This document shows, one piece after another, positions 34,741-44,063 of a stretch of 51,806 nucleotides of DNA (position 1 is its first letter; each line of letters starts with the position of its first letter). Source of the stretch: Pegethrix bostrychoides GSE-TBD4-15B (GTDB taxonomy: Bacteria; Cyanobacteriota; Cyanobacteriia; Elainellales; Elainellaceae); contig JAHHHV010000016.1 of NCBI GenBank assembly GCA_019359155.1, positions 1-51,806 of the forward strand, written 5' to 3'. The notes under the pieces were generated by a model. It did not search any database. It was not told where the DNA came from and saw nothing but the letters and a program-made list of their open reading frames with translations. The position numbers and the translations under genes were made by a program.

Positions 34741-35528
34741 CCGAACGACTGCAAAAAATCTTGTCTCAATGGGGGATTGCCTCGCGGCGGCAGGCTGAGC
34801 AGATTATTCTGGCAGGCCGGGTGCGGCTGAATGGCGCTGTGGCAGAGCTAGGCCAAAAGGCTGACCCAGCCCAAGACCGCATCGAAGTTGACGGCAGGCT
34901 AGTGCAGCCCCAAAATCGTCCGGATCGGCTCTATCTGCTGCTGCACAAACCTGAAGGCGTGGTTTCAACCTGCCGGGATCCCCAAAATCGCCGCACTGCG
35001 CTTGATCTGCTGCCAGCCTCGCTGCGGCAAATCGGGCTGCACCCGGTTGGGCGACTGGACGCAGCTTCTACCGGGGCGCTGCTGCTCACTAACGACGGGG
35101 TGGTGACGGCTTGCTTGACCCATCCACGCCATTCTGTTGCCAAAACTTACCGCGTTTGGGTAGAGGGACAGCCCTCAGCAGCAGCCTTGCAACAGTGGCG
35201 GCAGGGGCTACTGTTGGAGAATCGCTTAACCCGTCCGGCTGAGGTGCGGCAGCTGGAGGTGCGACCAGATCAGACCTGTCTGGAAGTCGTGCTGCGCGAA
35301 GGCCGCAATCGCCAGATTCGGCGGGTGGCTGCTCAGCTCGGATATCCGGTGCGAGCGCTGCACCGCTTGGCCATTGGCTCGATTCAGCTCGGAGAATTGG
35401 CCAGCGGCCAGTATCGCCTGCTAGACTTATCCGAAATCAACTTTTTGCACCTGCAAGTTCAGCAAGCTGAATTACGAGCTGAATTAATCGACCCAAAGAA
35501 GCAACAGCATCAGCTAAAAGACGAGTAA
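34737..35528 (+). CDS. Pseudouridine synthase, RsuA/RluB/RluE/RluF family
   Basis: The protein has 263 residues. The N-terminal S4 RNA-binding domain (RLQKILSQWGIASRRQAEQIILAGRVRLNG) is followed by the synthase domain. The catalytic Asp lies in VGRLDAASTGALLLTNDG, and the C-terminal motif is EGRNRQIRRVAAQLGYPV. The most likely role is rRNA pseudouridylation in the RluB type; the exact site cannot be assigned. It is translationally coupled to the kinase gene by a 4-bp overlap. The C-terminal tail is Gln/Lys-rich. Confidence 0.88.
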   Translation: MTERLQKILSQWGIASRRQAEQIILAGRVRLNGAVAELGQKADPAQDRIEVDGRLVQPQNRPDRLYLLLHKPEGVVSTCRDPQNRRTALDLLPASLRQIGLHPVGRLDAASTGALLLTNDGVVTACLTHPRHSVAKTYRVWVEGQPSAAALQQWRQGLLLENRLTRPAEVRQLEVRPDQTCLEVVLREGRNRQIRRVAAQLGYPVRALHRLAIGSIQLGELASGQYRLLDLSEINFLHLQVQQAELRAELIDPKKQQHQLKDE

Positions 35529-35655
35529 ACTCAGGTCATAAATTCAGGTCACAAACCCGATAAACTGCTCAAGGAAGTTAAAAAAGCGCTAATCGTTCTG
35601 TCTGCTAGCTCGATCCTGTCCCGCTATTTAGTCTATTACTCGTGTGGTGAGCGCT

Positions 35656-36504
35656 ATGAAAACCCTATCTAGAGAATCGTCGCTTTTACAGCAGGAGCAA
35701 GTTGAGCGTCTGATGCAGATCGGGGCTTACCTGCACCATATCCGCGAAGAAAATTCGCTATCGCTAGAAGATGTGGCGGCACGGACGATGATTCAGGCGC
35801 GGATGCTGAAGGCGATTGAGGAGGGCAAGCTACATCACCTGCCAGAACCCGTTTATGTTCAAGGGTTCATTCGTCGCTATGCGGAAGCGCTAGGCTTAGA
35901 GGGCAGCGAATTTGCCGAAGCGTTCCCGGCAGAGCGGAGTTTGCAAATGGCGCAGTCTTCCTGGAAAAATTCTCCAGCCGCCCAGCTCCGGCCTCTGCAT
36001 CTCTATATTGCTTATGTGGCGCTGATTATGGCCTCGGTAAGCCTGCTGTCCTATGTTGTGGGTCGCTCGGCCAACCCCTCAGCTCCCGTCAATGATCTGC
36101 GCCCCCAAATTTCGCAGGCAATTGCCCCGGCCAGCCCTTCTTCTGCTTCAGGTAGCTCTGTCCCTGCTGGATCTGCTTCAGCCGGATCTCCCTCGCCCGC
36201 CAAGTCGCCACAAACTAAGCCCGTGCAGATCGATGTCAAGCTCACGGCTCAGTCTTGGCTGGAAGTGGAGGTCGATGGTGAGGTGAAGCTCGCTGAGGTT
36301 TTGCAAGAAGGTGCTGAGCGTACCTGGACGGGCGATCGGCAAATTCGAGTCAGATCGGGAAATGCTGGGGGCGTTCAGATTTCAGCCAACGGCAGCAAGG
36401 CAGCACTGATGGGTGCGCCGGGAGCTGTCGAAGAAAAAACAGTTACCCCGACCACGGACAGTGCTAGCAGCCCCAGTTCTAACCCTAGTCCTCAACCCCA
36501 GTGA
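35656..36504 (+). CDS. RodZ-like helix-turn-helix membrane protein
   Basis: From the ATG at 35656 the protein has 282 residues. The HTH domain is ENSLSLEDVAARTMIQARMLKAIEEG (about 30-60), then PVYVQGFIRRYAEALGL. A membrane span (about 115-135, IAYVALIMASVSLLSYVVG) is followed by a Pro/Ser/Ala-rich linker and a C-terminal DUF4115-type domain with LTAQSWLEVEVDGEVKLAEVLQEGAERTW. RodZ links MreB to the membrane for cell shape; no mreB is nearby. Confidence 0.82.
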   Translation: MKTLSRESSLLQQEQVERLMQIGAYLHHIREENSLSLEDVAARTMIQARMLKAIEEGKLHHLPEPVYVQGFIRRYAEALGLEGSEFAEAFPAERSLQMAQSSWKNSPAAQLRPLHLYIAYVALIMASVSLLSYVVGRSANPSAPVNDLRPQISQAIAPASPSSASGSSVPAGSASAGSPSPAKSPQTKPVQIDVKLTAQSWLEVEVDGEVKLAEVLQEGAERTWTGDRQIRVRSGNAGGVQISANGSKAALMGAPGAVEEKTVTPTTDSASSPSSNPSPQPQ

Positions 36505-36563
36505 GGCTGCCAGTAAAGCCTACCAGTGAAGCCTACCAGTAGCCTCTGCTGAAATGGCTACTG

Positions 36564-36971
36564 CTATTCCTCAGCAGAGTCGGGATCAAGCTCCCAGCGG
36601 TGGTCGTCCCGCTGCTCTAAGATTTCACTGGTACGCAAAAACGCCTGATCGTCCATCTCTAGGCCAACTGCGGCCCCCAGCTCATCTACCACATCCATAT
36701 CGGGTGTAGGAGCTGTGCCGCCGACTGCCTCATCGCCAACCGCTTCAGCCTGTTCCCAGTTGGCATCGAGATCACCGCCCGTCAGAACTGGACTAGCAGA
36801 ATTTGTCTCCTGCATCCGATCATAGATGCCCGTACTGAACTGCGGCTGGTCGCGAATGCCTGTGCCGTAGGATGGTGTTGGCAAGTCGACCTCTGGCTCT
36901 GGCTCTGGCTCTTGCTCTTGCTCTGGCTCAGCGTTCTCTAGCTCATTCTTGAGCTGCTTTTCGTCCTGCAT
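36564..36971 (-). CDS. DUF6335 family acidic protein
   Basis: From the ATG at 36971 the protein has 135 residues and is strongly acidic. An EPEQEQEPEPEPE run (6-bp DNA repeat) is followed by the conserved block TGIYDRMQETNSASPVLTGG, DLDANWEQAEAVGDEAVGGT and PTPDMDVVDELGAAVGLEM. I recognise this block as the cyanobacterial DUF6335 family, of unknown function. No membrane or export signal. An alternative start at 36992 adds seven residues. Confidence 0.8.
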   Translation of the reverse strand: MQDEKQLKNELENAEPEQEQEPEPEPEVDLPTPSYGTGIRDQPQFSTGIYDRMQETNSASPVLTGGDLDANWEQAEAVGDEAVGGTAPTPDMDVVDELGAAVGLEMDDQAFLRTSEILEQRDDHRWELDPDSAEE

Positions 36972-37058
36972 GACCCACTCCAGTTTTTGCAAAATTACAA
37001 AATTAACTGTATTCAGCTAAACAAAGCGAGAGCTGGGCAGCATCTTCAAAAAGGCGGA

Positions 37059-39647
37059 TTAGCCTAATGTGCCTCTGGTCACGCCGAGCTGATGATGCAG
37101 CTTTAACTCGCGCCAGAGCTGCGCGCCCGTGATTTCGCCCCGCAGCAGGCGCTGATAGTATTGCAGCGTCCGCATCACTTCAGCAGGCGTTTCGTTGACA
37201 AACTCTACCCGAAAATAGCCTGCGCCCAAATTGATCAAGCGCTGCATATATTCTGCGCCCGTCTGTGCCAGACCGTTAAACAGCGTGTTCCGACAGCCCA
37301 CGTCTGCCTGCAAAATATGCTCCGTGCCAACCCGGTCGCGCAGTGTCACCTGATGCTGTTCGCAAGGACGACCACAGTTGCGGTAGTCTGTGCCCTCTGA
37401 CAAAAAAGCACAAAAAACGCAGTGCTCCATGTGAAACATCGGCATATGCTGATGAATCGTGATTTCAAACCACTGGGGCGGCGCGGTTTGCAACAGAGCT
37501 TCGAGCTGGCTGCTGTTGAGATCGTATGAGGCGGTGAGTCGCTGTAGTCCAAGCTTTTGCAAATAGGCAGCGGTGAGCGGGTTGGCAACGTTGAGCGAAA
37601 AATCTCCTACGATTGGGTGACTCGCTGACTGACTCGCTAACTGACTCGCTGGCTGACCTGCAAAAAACTGAAGCTGGTCGTAGTTGCGGATCAAATAGCC
37701 GTCGGCCTCAGCATCCTGCACCTGCTGCAAAATCCACGTCTCGCCCGGTTTGGTAATGCGCGGCGGAGCCACATAGAGCACTACGCCCGCCTGACGCGCC
37801 ATTTTGACCGCCTCCCGATATTTACGCGGATCTTCTAGCTCGCAGTAGAGCGTTGAAAGGCCAGTCTCGGTAGCGGCTTGGAGCTGCGGCAGGCTGCGGA
37901 CTAGGGCAATTAGCTGGGCGGCGGGTTGTGCAGGTTCAGTTGCGGGTAGTAACTCTGCGAGTTGGACATCGCGGAGCTGCCAATGCCGGGGCTGCCTAAG
38001 CTGGCGGGCGAGCTGGCTAACGATTTCGCGCCGCATTCGGTTGAGTTCACTCACGGGCAGCATTAGCTCGCCCTGTAGATTTAGCTCCAGCTGCTCTAGC
38101 CGAAACGGCGTATTGCCCAAACGTCCTAGCTGTTCTTGCAGTCGCTCAGCGGTCAGCGGTTTACTGTGCGCCTGCACCAGCGGCATAGCAGACTCAACTC
38201 GCAAAATATGCCCCTGTCGGTCGCGGGCAATCACGACTAAAGGCTGATGGACTGCGCCGTGGATTTCTAAATCTAGCGGACGCTGAAACTGCGGTACTTC
38301 TGTAGCATAGCTCTGGCGCAGATGCCGCTCTAGCTCTGGGTCGCTGGTTTTCCAGACCCGATCGCCCAGCCTGATTCGATTCAGATCCAAGTCTCGACGG
38401 CCAAAGCTTAACTGCGCCTCTGCTCCCTGTATTCCAGCATCCTGTATTCCAGCATCCTCTAATTCAACGCGGTAAACCCTTCCGCCTTCCTCTTTCGCCT
38501 GCGGTTGACCATGCTCAAATACCAACCCGTCGCCCGGTTTTACGACTGATTGCCGTGACTGTAACTGCGGTGATCGCAGCCGGACGGTAACAGTATCTTG
38601 ATCCACTTGCGTTACGTCGCCCAGATACACCCCGCGCTTTTTACCAAATCTAGCGTGAACTAGCTCCTGATTGTTGATTCCTTTAAACCAGCCGCTATAT
38701 AAGCCGCGTGAAAAGGCCATTTCTAGGCGATACTGCTCTGCGTCCTGAGCTTGATACTGCTGAGATTCTTCAGACCGCAAGCTGACCATTGCTCGATCAA
38801 TCGCTGCTCGATAGACCTGCGTTACGTTCGCTACATATTCGGGAGCCTTCAGGCGGCCTTCAATTTTTAGGCAGTGCACGCCCGTTTGGATCAGCTCTGG
38901 CAACACTGACAGTCCGGCCAAATCCTGCGGGCTAAGCAAATAGCTGCGGTCGCCGAGATCAACAGGCTGACCGTCTGAGATCAGCTCGTAGGTCATGCGG
39001 CAGGCCTGAGCGCATTCGCCGCGATTGGCTGAGCGTCCACCCAAAGATTCGCTAGTCAGGCATTGCCCGGAATAGGCGACGCAAAGTGCCCCATGCACAA
39101 AGACTTCCAGCGGCACGGCCAGCTGCTCCGCCTCAAGCTGCTGCTGAATCCGATTGATTTCTTTCAGCGAACATTCGCGGGCTAGCACCACTAGATTACA
39201 GCCTAGCTGCTGGGCAAACGCCACTCCAGCCGCGCTAGTCACGGTCATTTGAGTGGAGGCGTGAATTGGGAAATTGGGCGACAGGTGCCGGATCAGCCGA
39301 CAGAGACCAATATCCTGCACAATAGCTGCATCAACCCCGGCAGTAATGATGGTGCGGAGATAGCGCTCGGCCTCGGCTAGCTCTTGCGGAAAAATCAGCG
39401 TGTTCAGCGTCACGTAACCCTTGACCCCCCGGCCATGCAAAAACGCCATCAGAGCGGGCAAATCAGCCTCGGTGAAGTTGGCGGCTCGCATTCGGGCGTT
39501 GAAACGCTCTAGACCAAAGTAAATTGCGTCTGCGCCATTCTCGACGGCAGCTTTGGCACAAGTCCAGTCGCCTGCTGGGGCTAGCAGCTCAGGTTGCTGA
39601 AGTTGAAGGGTAGAGCGTATGGGGGAAGGGCTTGACATTGGTGACAA
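37059..39647 (-). CDS. U32 family peptidase, RlhA-like
   Basis: The protein has 862 residues. The U32 core at the N-terminus has PELLAPAGDWTCAKAAVENGADAIYFGL, a Cys-rich block ESLGGRSANRGECAQACRM, and PQDLAGLSVLPELIQTGVHCLKIEGR. The long C-terminal part includes HMPMFHMEHCVFCAFLSEGTDYRNCGRPCEQHQV, a second Cys cluster. The family includes RlhA, which hydroxylates a 23S rRNA cytidine, and collagenase-like proteins. The length fits the two-domain (DUF3656-containing) form. Internal QDAG and Ser/Gln repeats come from 12-15-bp duplications. Confidence 0.85.
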   Translation of the reverse strand: MSPMSSPSPIRSTLQLQQPELLAPAGDWTCAKAAVENGADAIYFGLERFNARMRAANFTEADLPALMAFLHGRGVKGYVTLNTLIFPQELAEAERYLRTIITAGVDAAIVQDIGLCRLIRHLSPNFPIHASTQMTVTSAAGVAFAQQLGCNLVVLARECSLKEINRIQQQLEAEQLAVPLEVFVHGALCVAYSGQCLTSESLGGRSANRGECAQACRMTYELISDGQPVDLGDRSYLLSPQDLAGLSVLPELIQTGVHCLKIEGRLKAPEYVANVTQVYRAAIDRAMVSLRSEESQQYQAQDAEQYRLEMAFSRGLYSGWFKGINNQELVHARFGKKRGVYLGDVTQVDQDTVTVRLRSPQLQSRQSVVKPGDGLVFEHGQPQAKEEGGRVYRVELEDAGIQDAGIQGAEAQLSFGRRDLDLNRIRLGDRVWKTSDPELERHLRQSYATEVPQFQRPLDLEIHGAVHQPLVVIARDRQGHILRVESAMPLVQAHSKPLTAERLQEQLGRLGNTPFRLEQLELNLQGELMLPVSELNRMRREIVSQLARQLRQPRHWQLRDVQLAELLPATEPAQPAAQLIALVRSLPQLQAATETGLSTLYCELEDPRKYREAVKMARQAGVVLYVAPPRITKPGETWILQQVQDAEADGYLIRNYDQLQFFAGQPASQLASQSASHPIVGDFSLNVANPLTAAYLQKLGLQRLTASYDLNSSQLEALLQTAPPQWFEITIHQHMPMFHMEHCVFCAFLSEGTDYRNCGRPCEQHQVTLRDRVGTEHILQADVGCRNTLFNGLAQTGAEYMQRLINLGAGYFRVEFVNETPAEVMRTLQYYQRLLRGEITGAQLWRELKLHHQLGVTRGTLG

Positions 39648-39894
39648 CAGCGTGACGGCATGACGGCAGAAAGCAATGAGCCGATCATAGCGAGCCGGTC
39701 GCCGAATTTGGGGCTATGGGGCTAATTGTGGAGCTAGTTAGGGAGCTGATTTGCAGCCGATTCGGCTTATCTTCTGCCCGAAGTTAAGTTTCAGGCTCTG
39801 CCCAAAGCAGGGTGGAAGCCTCTGCTCTGCTTGTTACAGTGCCAGCGTATACCAAAGGCAAAGTTTGTCAAGAATTTAGTTTAGGAGGCCGACG

Positions 39895-40395
39895 ATGACC
39901 TATACCACTTCTAACTCTTCAGCTGAGCTGCTAAGCGCTTTTCAGGCGTTGGATGTCGATCAACAGCTGGCGCTATTTTATTTCATCTATCGAGAGATGG
40001 GAGACACGGTGACACCTGCTGCTCCCGCTGCCAGCACTGTCTCGCCTGAAATCGCTGAAGGTTTGTTCAACCAAGTCAAGGAGCTTTCACAGGAAGAGCA
40101 ACTTCAGCTCCAGCGCGATTTGATCAACCGCCAGAACAAGCCTTTGACCCGTCAATATGGCGCGCTGAGTGACACAACCAAGTTGCTGTTTTGGTACAAC
40201 TTGGCACAAGGGATGGACAACGGCACCATTATTCCGATGCCCAACGACTATCAGCTCTCTGATTCAGCTAAGACTGTGCTGAATCAAACCAAAGGACTCG
40301 ACTTTGATGAGCAAATTACGCTCTTTCGCAATCTAGTTTCACCGATGGGCGTTGATCCGACCAGTGCCGCTCAAGATCCAAACACTGGGCTGTAA
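39895..40395 (+). CDS. Helical carotenoid protein (OCP N-terminal domain homologue)
   Basis: The protein has 166 residues. The all-helical OCP N-terminal domain is recognisable: AFQALDVDQQLALFYFIYREMG, then NRQNKPLTRQYGALSDTTKLLFWYNLAQGMDNGTIIPMP and LDFDEQITLFRN. There is no NTF2-like C-terminal domain, so it is a stand-alone HCP. HCPs bind one keto-carotenoid and quench singlet oxygen or phycobilisome excitation depending on clade. No CTDH, OCP or FRP gene is in the window. A strong GGAGG precedes the ATG. Confidence 0.9.
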   Translation: MTYTTSNSSAELLSAFQALDVDQQLALFYFIYREMGDTVTPAAPAASTVSPEIAEGLFNQVKELSQEEQLQLQRDLINRQNKPLTRQYGALSDTTKLLFWYNLAQGMDNGTIIPMPNDYQLSDSAKTVLNQTKGLDFDEQITLFRNLVSPMGVDPTSAAQDPNTGL

Positions 40396-40459
40396 GGTCG
40401 TATGGTCGCTAAGCCTAGCTGCTAGGAGTGGCTCTCAAGCTAATACCTCAAGCTAATAT

Positions 40460-40483
40460 CAGTGCCCTGTTATCGGGGCGCTG
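40460..40483 (+). terminator. Possible stem-loop downstream of the carotenoid-protein gene
   Basis: CAGTGCCC (40460-40467) pairs with GGGCGCTG (40476-40483) with one G-U pair and an eight-base loop. No clear T-run follows, so terminator function is tentative. Confidence 0.35.
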
Positions 40484-40576
40484 ACTTAGGCCACAGAATG
40501 CGTCGTAAAGAGTGCTACAGAGGCTGACTTGCAAGACCAAGCTTGATTCAGGACTGCTAGAGAGACTTGTGAACCG

Positions 40577-41293
40577 TCAAGACACCAAAGACATCTGCGC
40601 TAGCTGGGTCGGCAGCATGTTGTCATTTTGAACCATCCCATCCCGGAACCAAACCACGCGATGCGTTTGGCGAGCTACCTCTGGCTCGTGCGTCACCATC
40701 ACCACCGTAATGCCGCTGGCGTTCAGCTCTGAGAAAATATTTAGCACTTCCTGCGTGGTCTGCGAATCTAGTGCCCCGGTTGGCTCATCAGCCAACAGCA
40801 TTACAGGACGGTTGACAATGGCACGAGCAATGGCCACGCGCTGCTGCTGTCCTCCCGATAGCTGATTAGGACGGTTATGGAGGCGGTTGGCCAAGCCTAC
40901 CCGCGTCAGCGCCTCGGCGGCTCGCTCACGACGCTCTGAGGCGGCAACACCCGCATAGACCATGGGCAGCATCACATTTTCCAGGGCTGAGAGCTGGGGC
41001 AGTAAATGAAACTGCTGAAACACGAAGCCTAGCTTGCGATTGCGGACATGCGCTAGCTCGTCATCTGAGAGTCTGGCCACATCTACGCCATCTAGATAGT
41101 AGCTGCCGGATGTCGGGCGATCGAGACAGCCAATCACGTTCATGGCTGTAGATTTTCCAGAGCCGGACGGCCCCATAATTGCACAATATTCACCTGTATT
41201 CACCACTAGGTTCACATCGCTAAGCGCTCGGACTTCAGTATCGCCTGTGCCGTAGATTTTATCGATATGTTCAAGACGAATAACCGGTTGCAT
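40577..41293 (-). CDS. ABC transporter ATPase, MacB/LolD type
   Basis: From the ATG at 41293 the protein has 238 residues, typical of a stand-alone ATPase. Walker A is GPSGSGKST, the Q-loop VFQQFHLL, the signature LSGGQQQRVAIARA, Walker B VMLLADEPTGALD and the H-loop VTHE. It powers the FtsX-like permease encoded just upstream (58-bp gap). The frame can be extended to 41428, but that would overlap the permease gene. Confidence 0.92.
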   Translation of the reverse strand: MQPVIRLEHIDKIYGTGDTEVRALSDVNLVVNTGEYCAIMGPSGSGKSTAMNVIGCLDRPTSGSYYLDGVDVARLSDDELAHVRNRKLGFVFQQFHLLPQLSALENVMLPMVYAGVAASERRERAAEALTRVGLANRLHNRPNQLSGGQQQRVAIARAIVNRPVMLLADEPTGALDSQTTQEVLNIFSELNASGITVVMVTHEPEVARQTHRVVWFRDGMVQNDNMLPTQLAQMSLVS

Positions 41294-41351
41294 AGTTGAA
41301 AAAGTAGGGTTGGAAAAGGTTGCAAGAATCTCAAGAACAAAGCGCGAATCT

Positions 41352-42569
41352 CTAGGCGCTCCGCAGCGCCACAATTGGGTCGAGCTTAGCTGCCTGACGC
41401 GCTGGGAACACGCCGAAAAATAGGCCAATACCGCCGGATACTCCCACGGCCACCAAAATTGCTGGAGTCGAAACGCCAGCCTTCAAGGGCGTTGTTGCGC
41501 TTACTAGCGTCACGCCGCCTACGCCAATCGCCGTTCCCAAGATGCCGCCTAAGGCTGAAAGAATGATCGCCTCAATCATAAACTGCACCAAAATATCCTG
41601 CCGCGAGGCTCCAATTGCTTTTCGTAACCCAATCTCCTGGGTTCGCTCTCGCACCGAAACCAACATGATATTCATGATGCCAATACCGCCAACAAACAGC
41701 GAAATTGCGGCAATTGCGGCCAGCATCAGCGTGAGCGCGCCCGTAACGTTGCCAACAATTTCGAGCGCATCTTTTTGAGTGCGAACCGTAAAGTCATCTT
41801 CGTTGGTGATTTTGTGACGCAGCCGCAGTAGGTTTCTCAGCTGAAATTCAGCCGCACTGACCGAAGCCTCATCCCTGGCGTTAACTGAGATAAACGTCAC
41901 CTCAGTTCCATAGGGTGACGTGTCGCCCGTAATCCGATTCGACATTGTGGTAATCGGAATATAGACTGCATCATCCTGGTTGTTGCCCAAGAATGCGCCT
42001 TTGGATTCCATAATGCCGATCACCTGAAAGCCAATATTCTTAATCCGAATTTGCTGGCCGACCGGATCTTTGTCGTCAAAAAACTTGCGGGCAATATCAG
42101 ACCCTAGCACTACGACCTGAGTGTTACGCTGCACGTCAGTTTCAGTAAAAAAGCGGCCTTGCTCTACGTCGAAATCGCGCACGGGCAAAAAGTCAGGTGT
42201 CGTGCCCATCACCAGCGAAGTCGTCTGGCGGTTGCCAAAGCTCAGCGGCTGCTGAGACTGAAGTTGCGGCGCGACTGCGCTAACGGTAGAAACCTGCGAG
42301 GAGATCGCCTCCGCATCTTCCAGCGTTAGGGTTCGGGGTATCTGGAAGCTGCGGTCGCGCGCCTCCTCGCTGCCTGGAATAATAAACAGCACGTTAGGGC
42401 CAAGTGACTCAAACTGACCTGAGGCATAACGTTGTGCCCCTTGCCCTACGCCCACCATCGTAATCACCGAGGCGTTCCCGATAATAATCCCCAGCATCGT
42501 CAGCGTGCTGCGGAGCTTGTTTGCAGTCAGCGTCTTGACTGCCATTTTTGTGCTTTCAATCAGGTTCAT
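41352..42569 (-). CDS. ABC transporter permease, MacB type
   Basis: The protein has 405 residues. One N-terminal helix (LRSTLTMLGIIIGNASVITMVG) and a large periplasmic domain (about 45-280) are followed by three C-terminal helices with MLVSVRERTQEIGLRKAIGASRQDIL. In many bacteria MacB carries its ATPase on the same chain; here it is a separate gene. It works with the periplasmic adaptor upstream and presumably a TolC-like channel encoded elsewhere. The substrate is unknown (macrolide, peptide or glycolipid are family options). Confidence 0.9.
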   Translation of the reverse strand: MNLIESTKMAVKTLTANKLRSTLTMLGIIIGNASVITMVGVGQGAQRYASGQFESLGPNVLFIIPGSEEARDRSFQIPRTLTLEDAEAISSQVSTVSAVAPQLQSQQPLSFGNRQTTSLVMGTTPDFLPVRDFDVEQGRFFTETDVQRNTQVVVLGSDIARKFFDDKDPVGQQIRIKNIGFQVIGIMESKGAFLGNNQDDAVYIPITTMSNRITGDTSPYGTEVTFISVNARDEASVSAAEFQLRNLLRLRHKITNEDDFTVRTQKDALEIVGNVTGALTLMLAAIAAISLFVGGIGIMNIMLVSVRERTQEIGLRKAIGASRQDILVQFMIEAIILSALGGILGTAIGVGGVTLVSATTPLKAGVSTPAILVAVGVSGGIGLFFGVFPARQAAKLDPIVALRSA

Positions 42570-42623
42570 AGAACTGAGTTGCCTTGCTGGCCTGCTGGTA
42601 TTAAGACTTGCTGAATTTAGGGC

Positions 42624-43967
42624 TTACTGCTCTTTAGGCTTTGCCCAAACAGACTCTTTAGGAATATCGGTGAAGACGCGCTGACCCGGCTCCAAGCCTT
42701 CTAGAATCTGGGTTTGGTTCTTGACTGACGTGCCCAGCGTCACCTGCCGAAACTCAGGCTGGTCGTTGCTGTTGGGGATCAAAACACCAGTCTCACCGTT
42801 ATTAGTGACAATCGCTACCGTCGGAATCACGATTGCGTTCTGCATTTCGTCACCTAGAAAAGTTACGTCAGTGTTCATTCCGGACAACAGCTGCTCTGTT
42901 CCAGTGTCGAGGGCTACCCGAACCTGGAAAGACGTCACGTTCTGTTTAATCACCGCTTCGGGAGCAATCAGCCGCACCTTGCCGCGAAAAGTCTCAGCTG
43001 GATAGGCATCCGCCGCGATTTCCACCGACTGCCCCACCTGCAATTCTCGCACGTCCACCTCTGGCACTTCGGCCAGCACTTCCAGCCCTTCGGCAATCGC
43101 AACTACAGCAGTCGAGGTGGCTGAGGTGACTTCAGAAGCCGAGGTTGTGGGGGTCACAAACGCACCTTCGTCGGCAAATTTTTGCGTGACGATGCCGCTA
43201 AACGGCGCGTAGAGGAAGCTGTCCTGCCGCTTCACCTTCGCGGCCTGAAGGTTGCCCTTGGCCTCAGCCAAATCAGCGGCAGCGGCGGCAATTTCTTCGG
43301 CTCGACTGCCGTTGCGTTGGGCTTCTAGGCCGCGACGCGACTCTTGCAGACCCGCCTGAATCTGATCCAGATTAGCCTTAGCGGTATCGACCTCATTGCG
43401 AATTTCGTCGAGTCTGTCGCTGGAAATCGCGCCCTGGCTGGCCAAAGACTGGTTGCGATCCAGCTTCTGTTCTGCTAGGCCAACCCGTGCCTGTGCCTCG
43501 CTGACTCTAGCCTCGGCCTGCCGCACTCTGGCTTCAGCCTGGGCAATATCTTCGGGACGATTTCCCGCTTTGATCTGGGCAAAGTTGGCTTCCGCCCGAT
43601 CGACTCTGGCCTGCGCCTGGAGCAATTGCGCCTCGGCATCATCGTTTTCCATGCGGGCGAGCAGTTGCCCTTTCTGCACCCGATCGCCCTGCTTCACAGA
43701 TAGCTCAGCCAAAATGCCAGGATTTTTGGGGCTGACGTTGACGGTCTGAATCGGCTGGACTGTGCCGCTGGCTGTAATCCTCACCTGAATCGACTCTGAC
43801 TCGACAGGCACGGTCATGGCCGCTAAATCAATTGGCGCTGAGCGACGCTGAACCAGCGTGTAGGTTGTTGCCCCAGTGCCGACGATGCCTGCTGCGACTA
43901 GACCGAGCAGCCAAGGGTTCGGCTGATTTTTTTTGCTGTTGCTGGCAGTAGAAGGGTGCGTTGTCAT
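42624..43967 (-). CDS. Periplasmic adaptor, HlyD/MacA/DevB-like
   Basis: The protein has 447 residues. An N-terminal membrane anchor (PNPWLLGLVAAGIVGTGATTYTL) is followed by the first lipoyl half (VSPKNPGILAELSVKQGDRVQKGQLLARM). A long coiled-coil hairpin (about 115-240) of Ala/Glu/Arg heptads precedes the second half (APFSGIVTQKFADEGAFV) and beta-barrel domains. It is the membrane-fusion component of the tripartite pump with the two genes downstream. Confidence 0.92.
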   Translation of the reverse strand: MTTHPSTASNSKKNQPNPWLLGLVAAGIVGTGATTYTLVQRRSAPIDLAAMTVPVESESIQVRITASGTVQPIQTVNVSPKNPGILAELSVKQGDRVQKGQLLARMENDDAEAQLLQAQARVDRAEANFAQIKAGNRPEDIAQAEARVRQAEARVSEAQARVGLAEQKLDRNQSLASQGAISSDRLDEIRNEVDTAKANLDQIQAGLQESRRGLEAQRNGSRAEEIAAAAADLAEAKGNLQAAKVKRQDSFLYAPFSGIVTQKFADEGAFVTPTTSASEVTSATSTAVVAIAEGLEVLAEVPEVDVRELQVGQSVEIAADAYPAETFRGKVRLIAPEAVIKQNVTSFQVRVALDTGTEQLLSGMNTDVTFLGDEMQNAIVIPTVAIVTNNGETGVLIPNSNDQPEFRQVTLGTSVKNQTQILEGLEPGQRVFTDIPKESVWAKPKEQ

Positions 43968-44063
43968 GGTGCTAGTTTGGGATGTCGGTAGGGATTTGAG
44001 TAGGAGTATCGGTTGGAACAGCGCGAAGATGAAGATGGCGAATAAGATGGCAAATCAAAAGAA

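Noticed and set aside
40577-41428. Longer ABC ATPase starting at 41428
   Set aside because: The extra N-terminus overlaps the permease gene and has no similarity to ABC ATPases; the ATG at 41293 gives the usual length.
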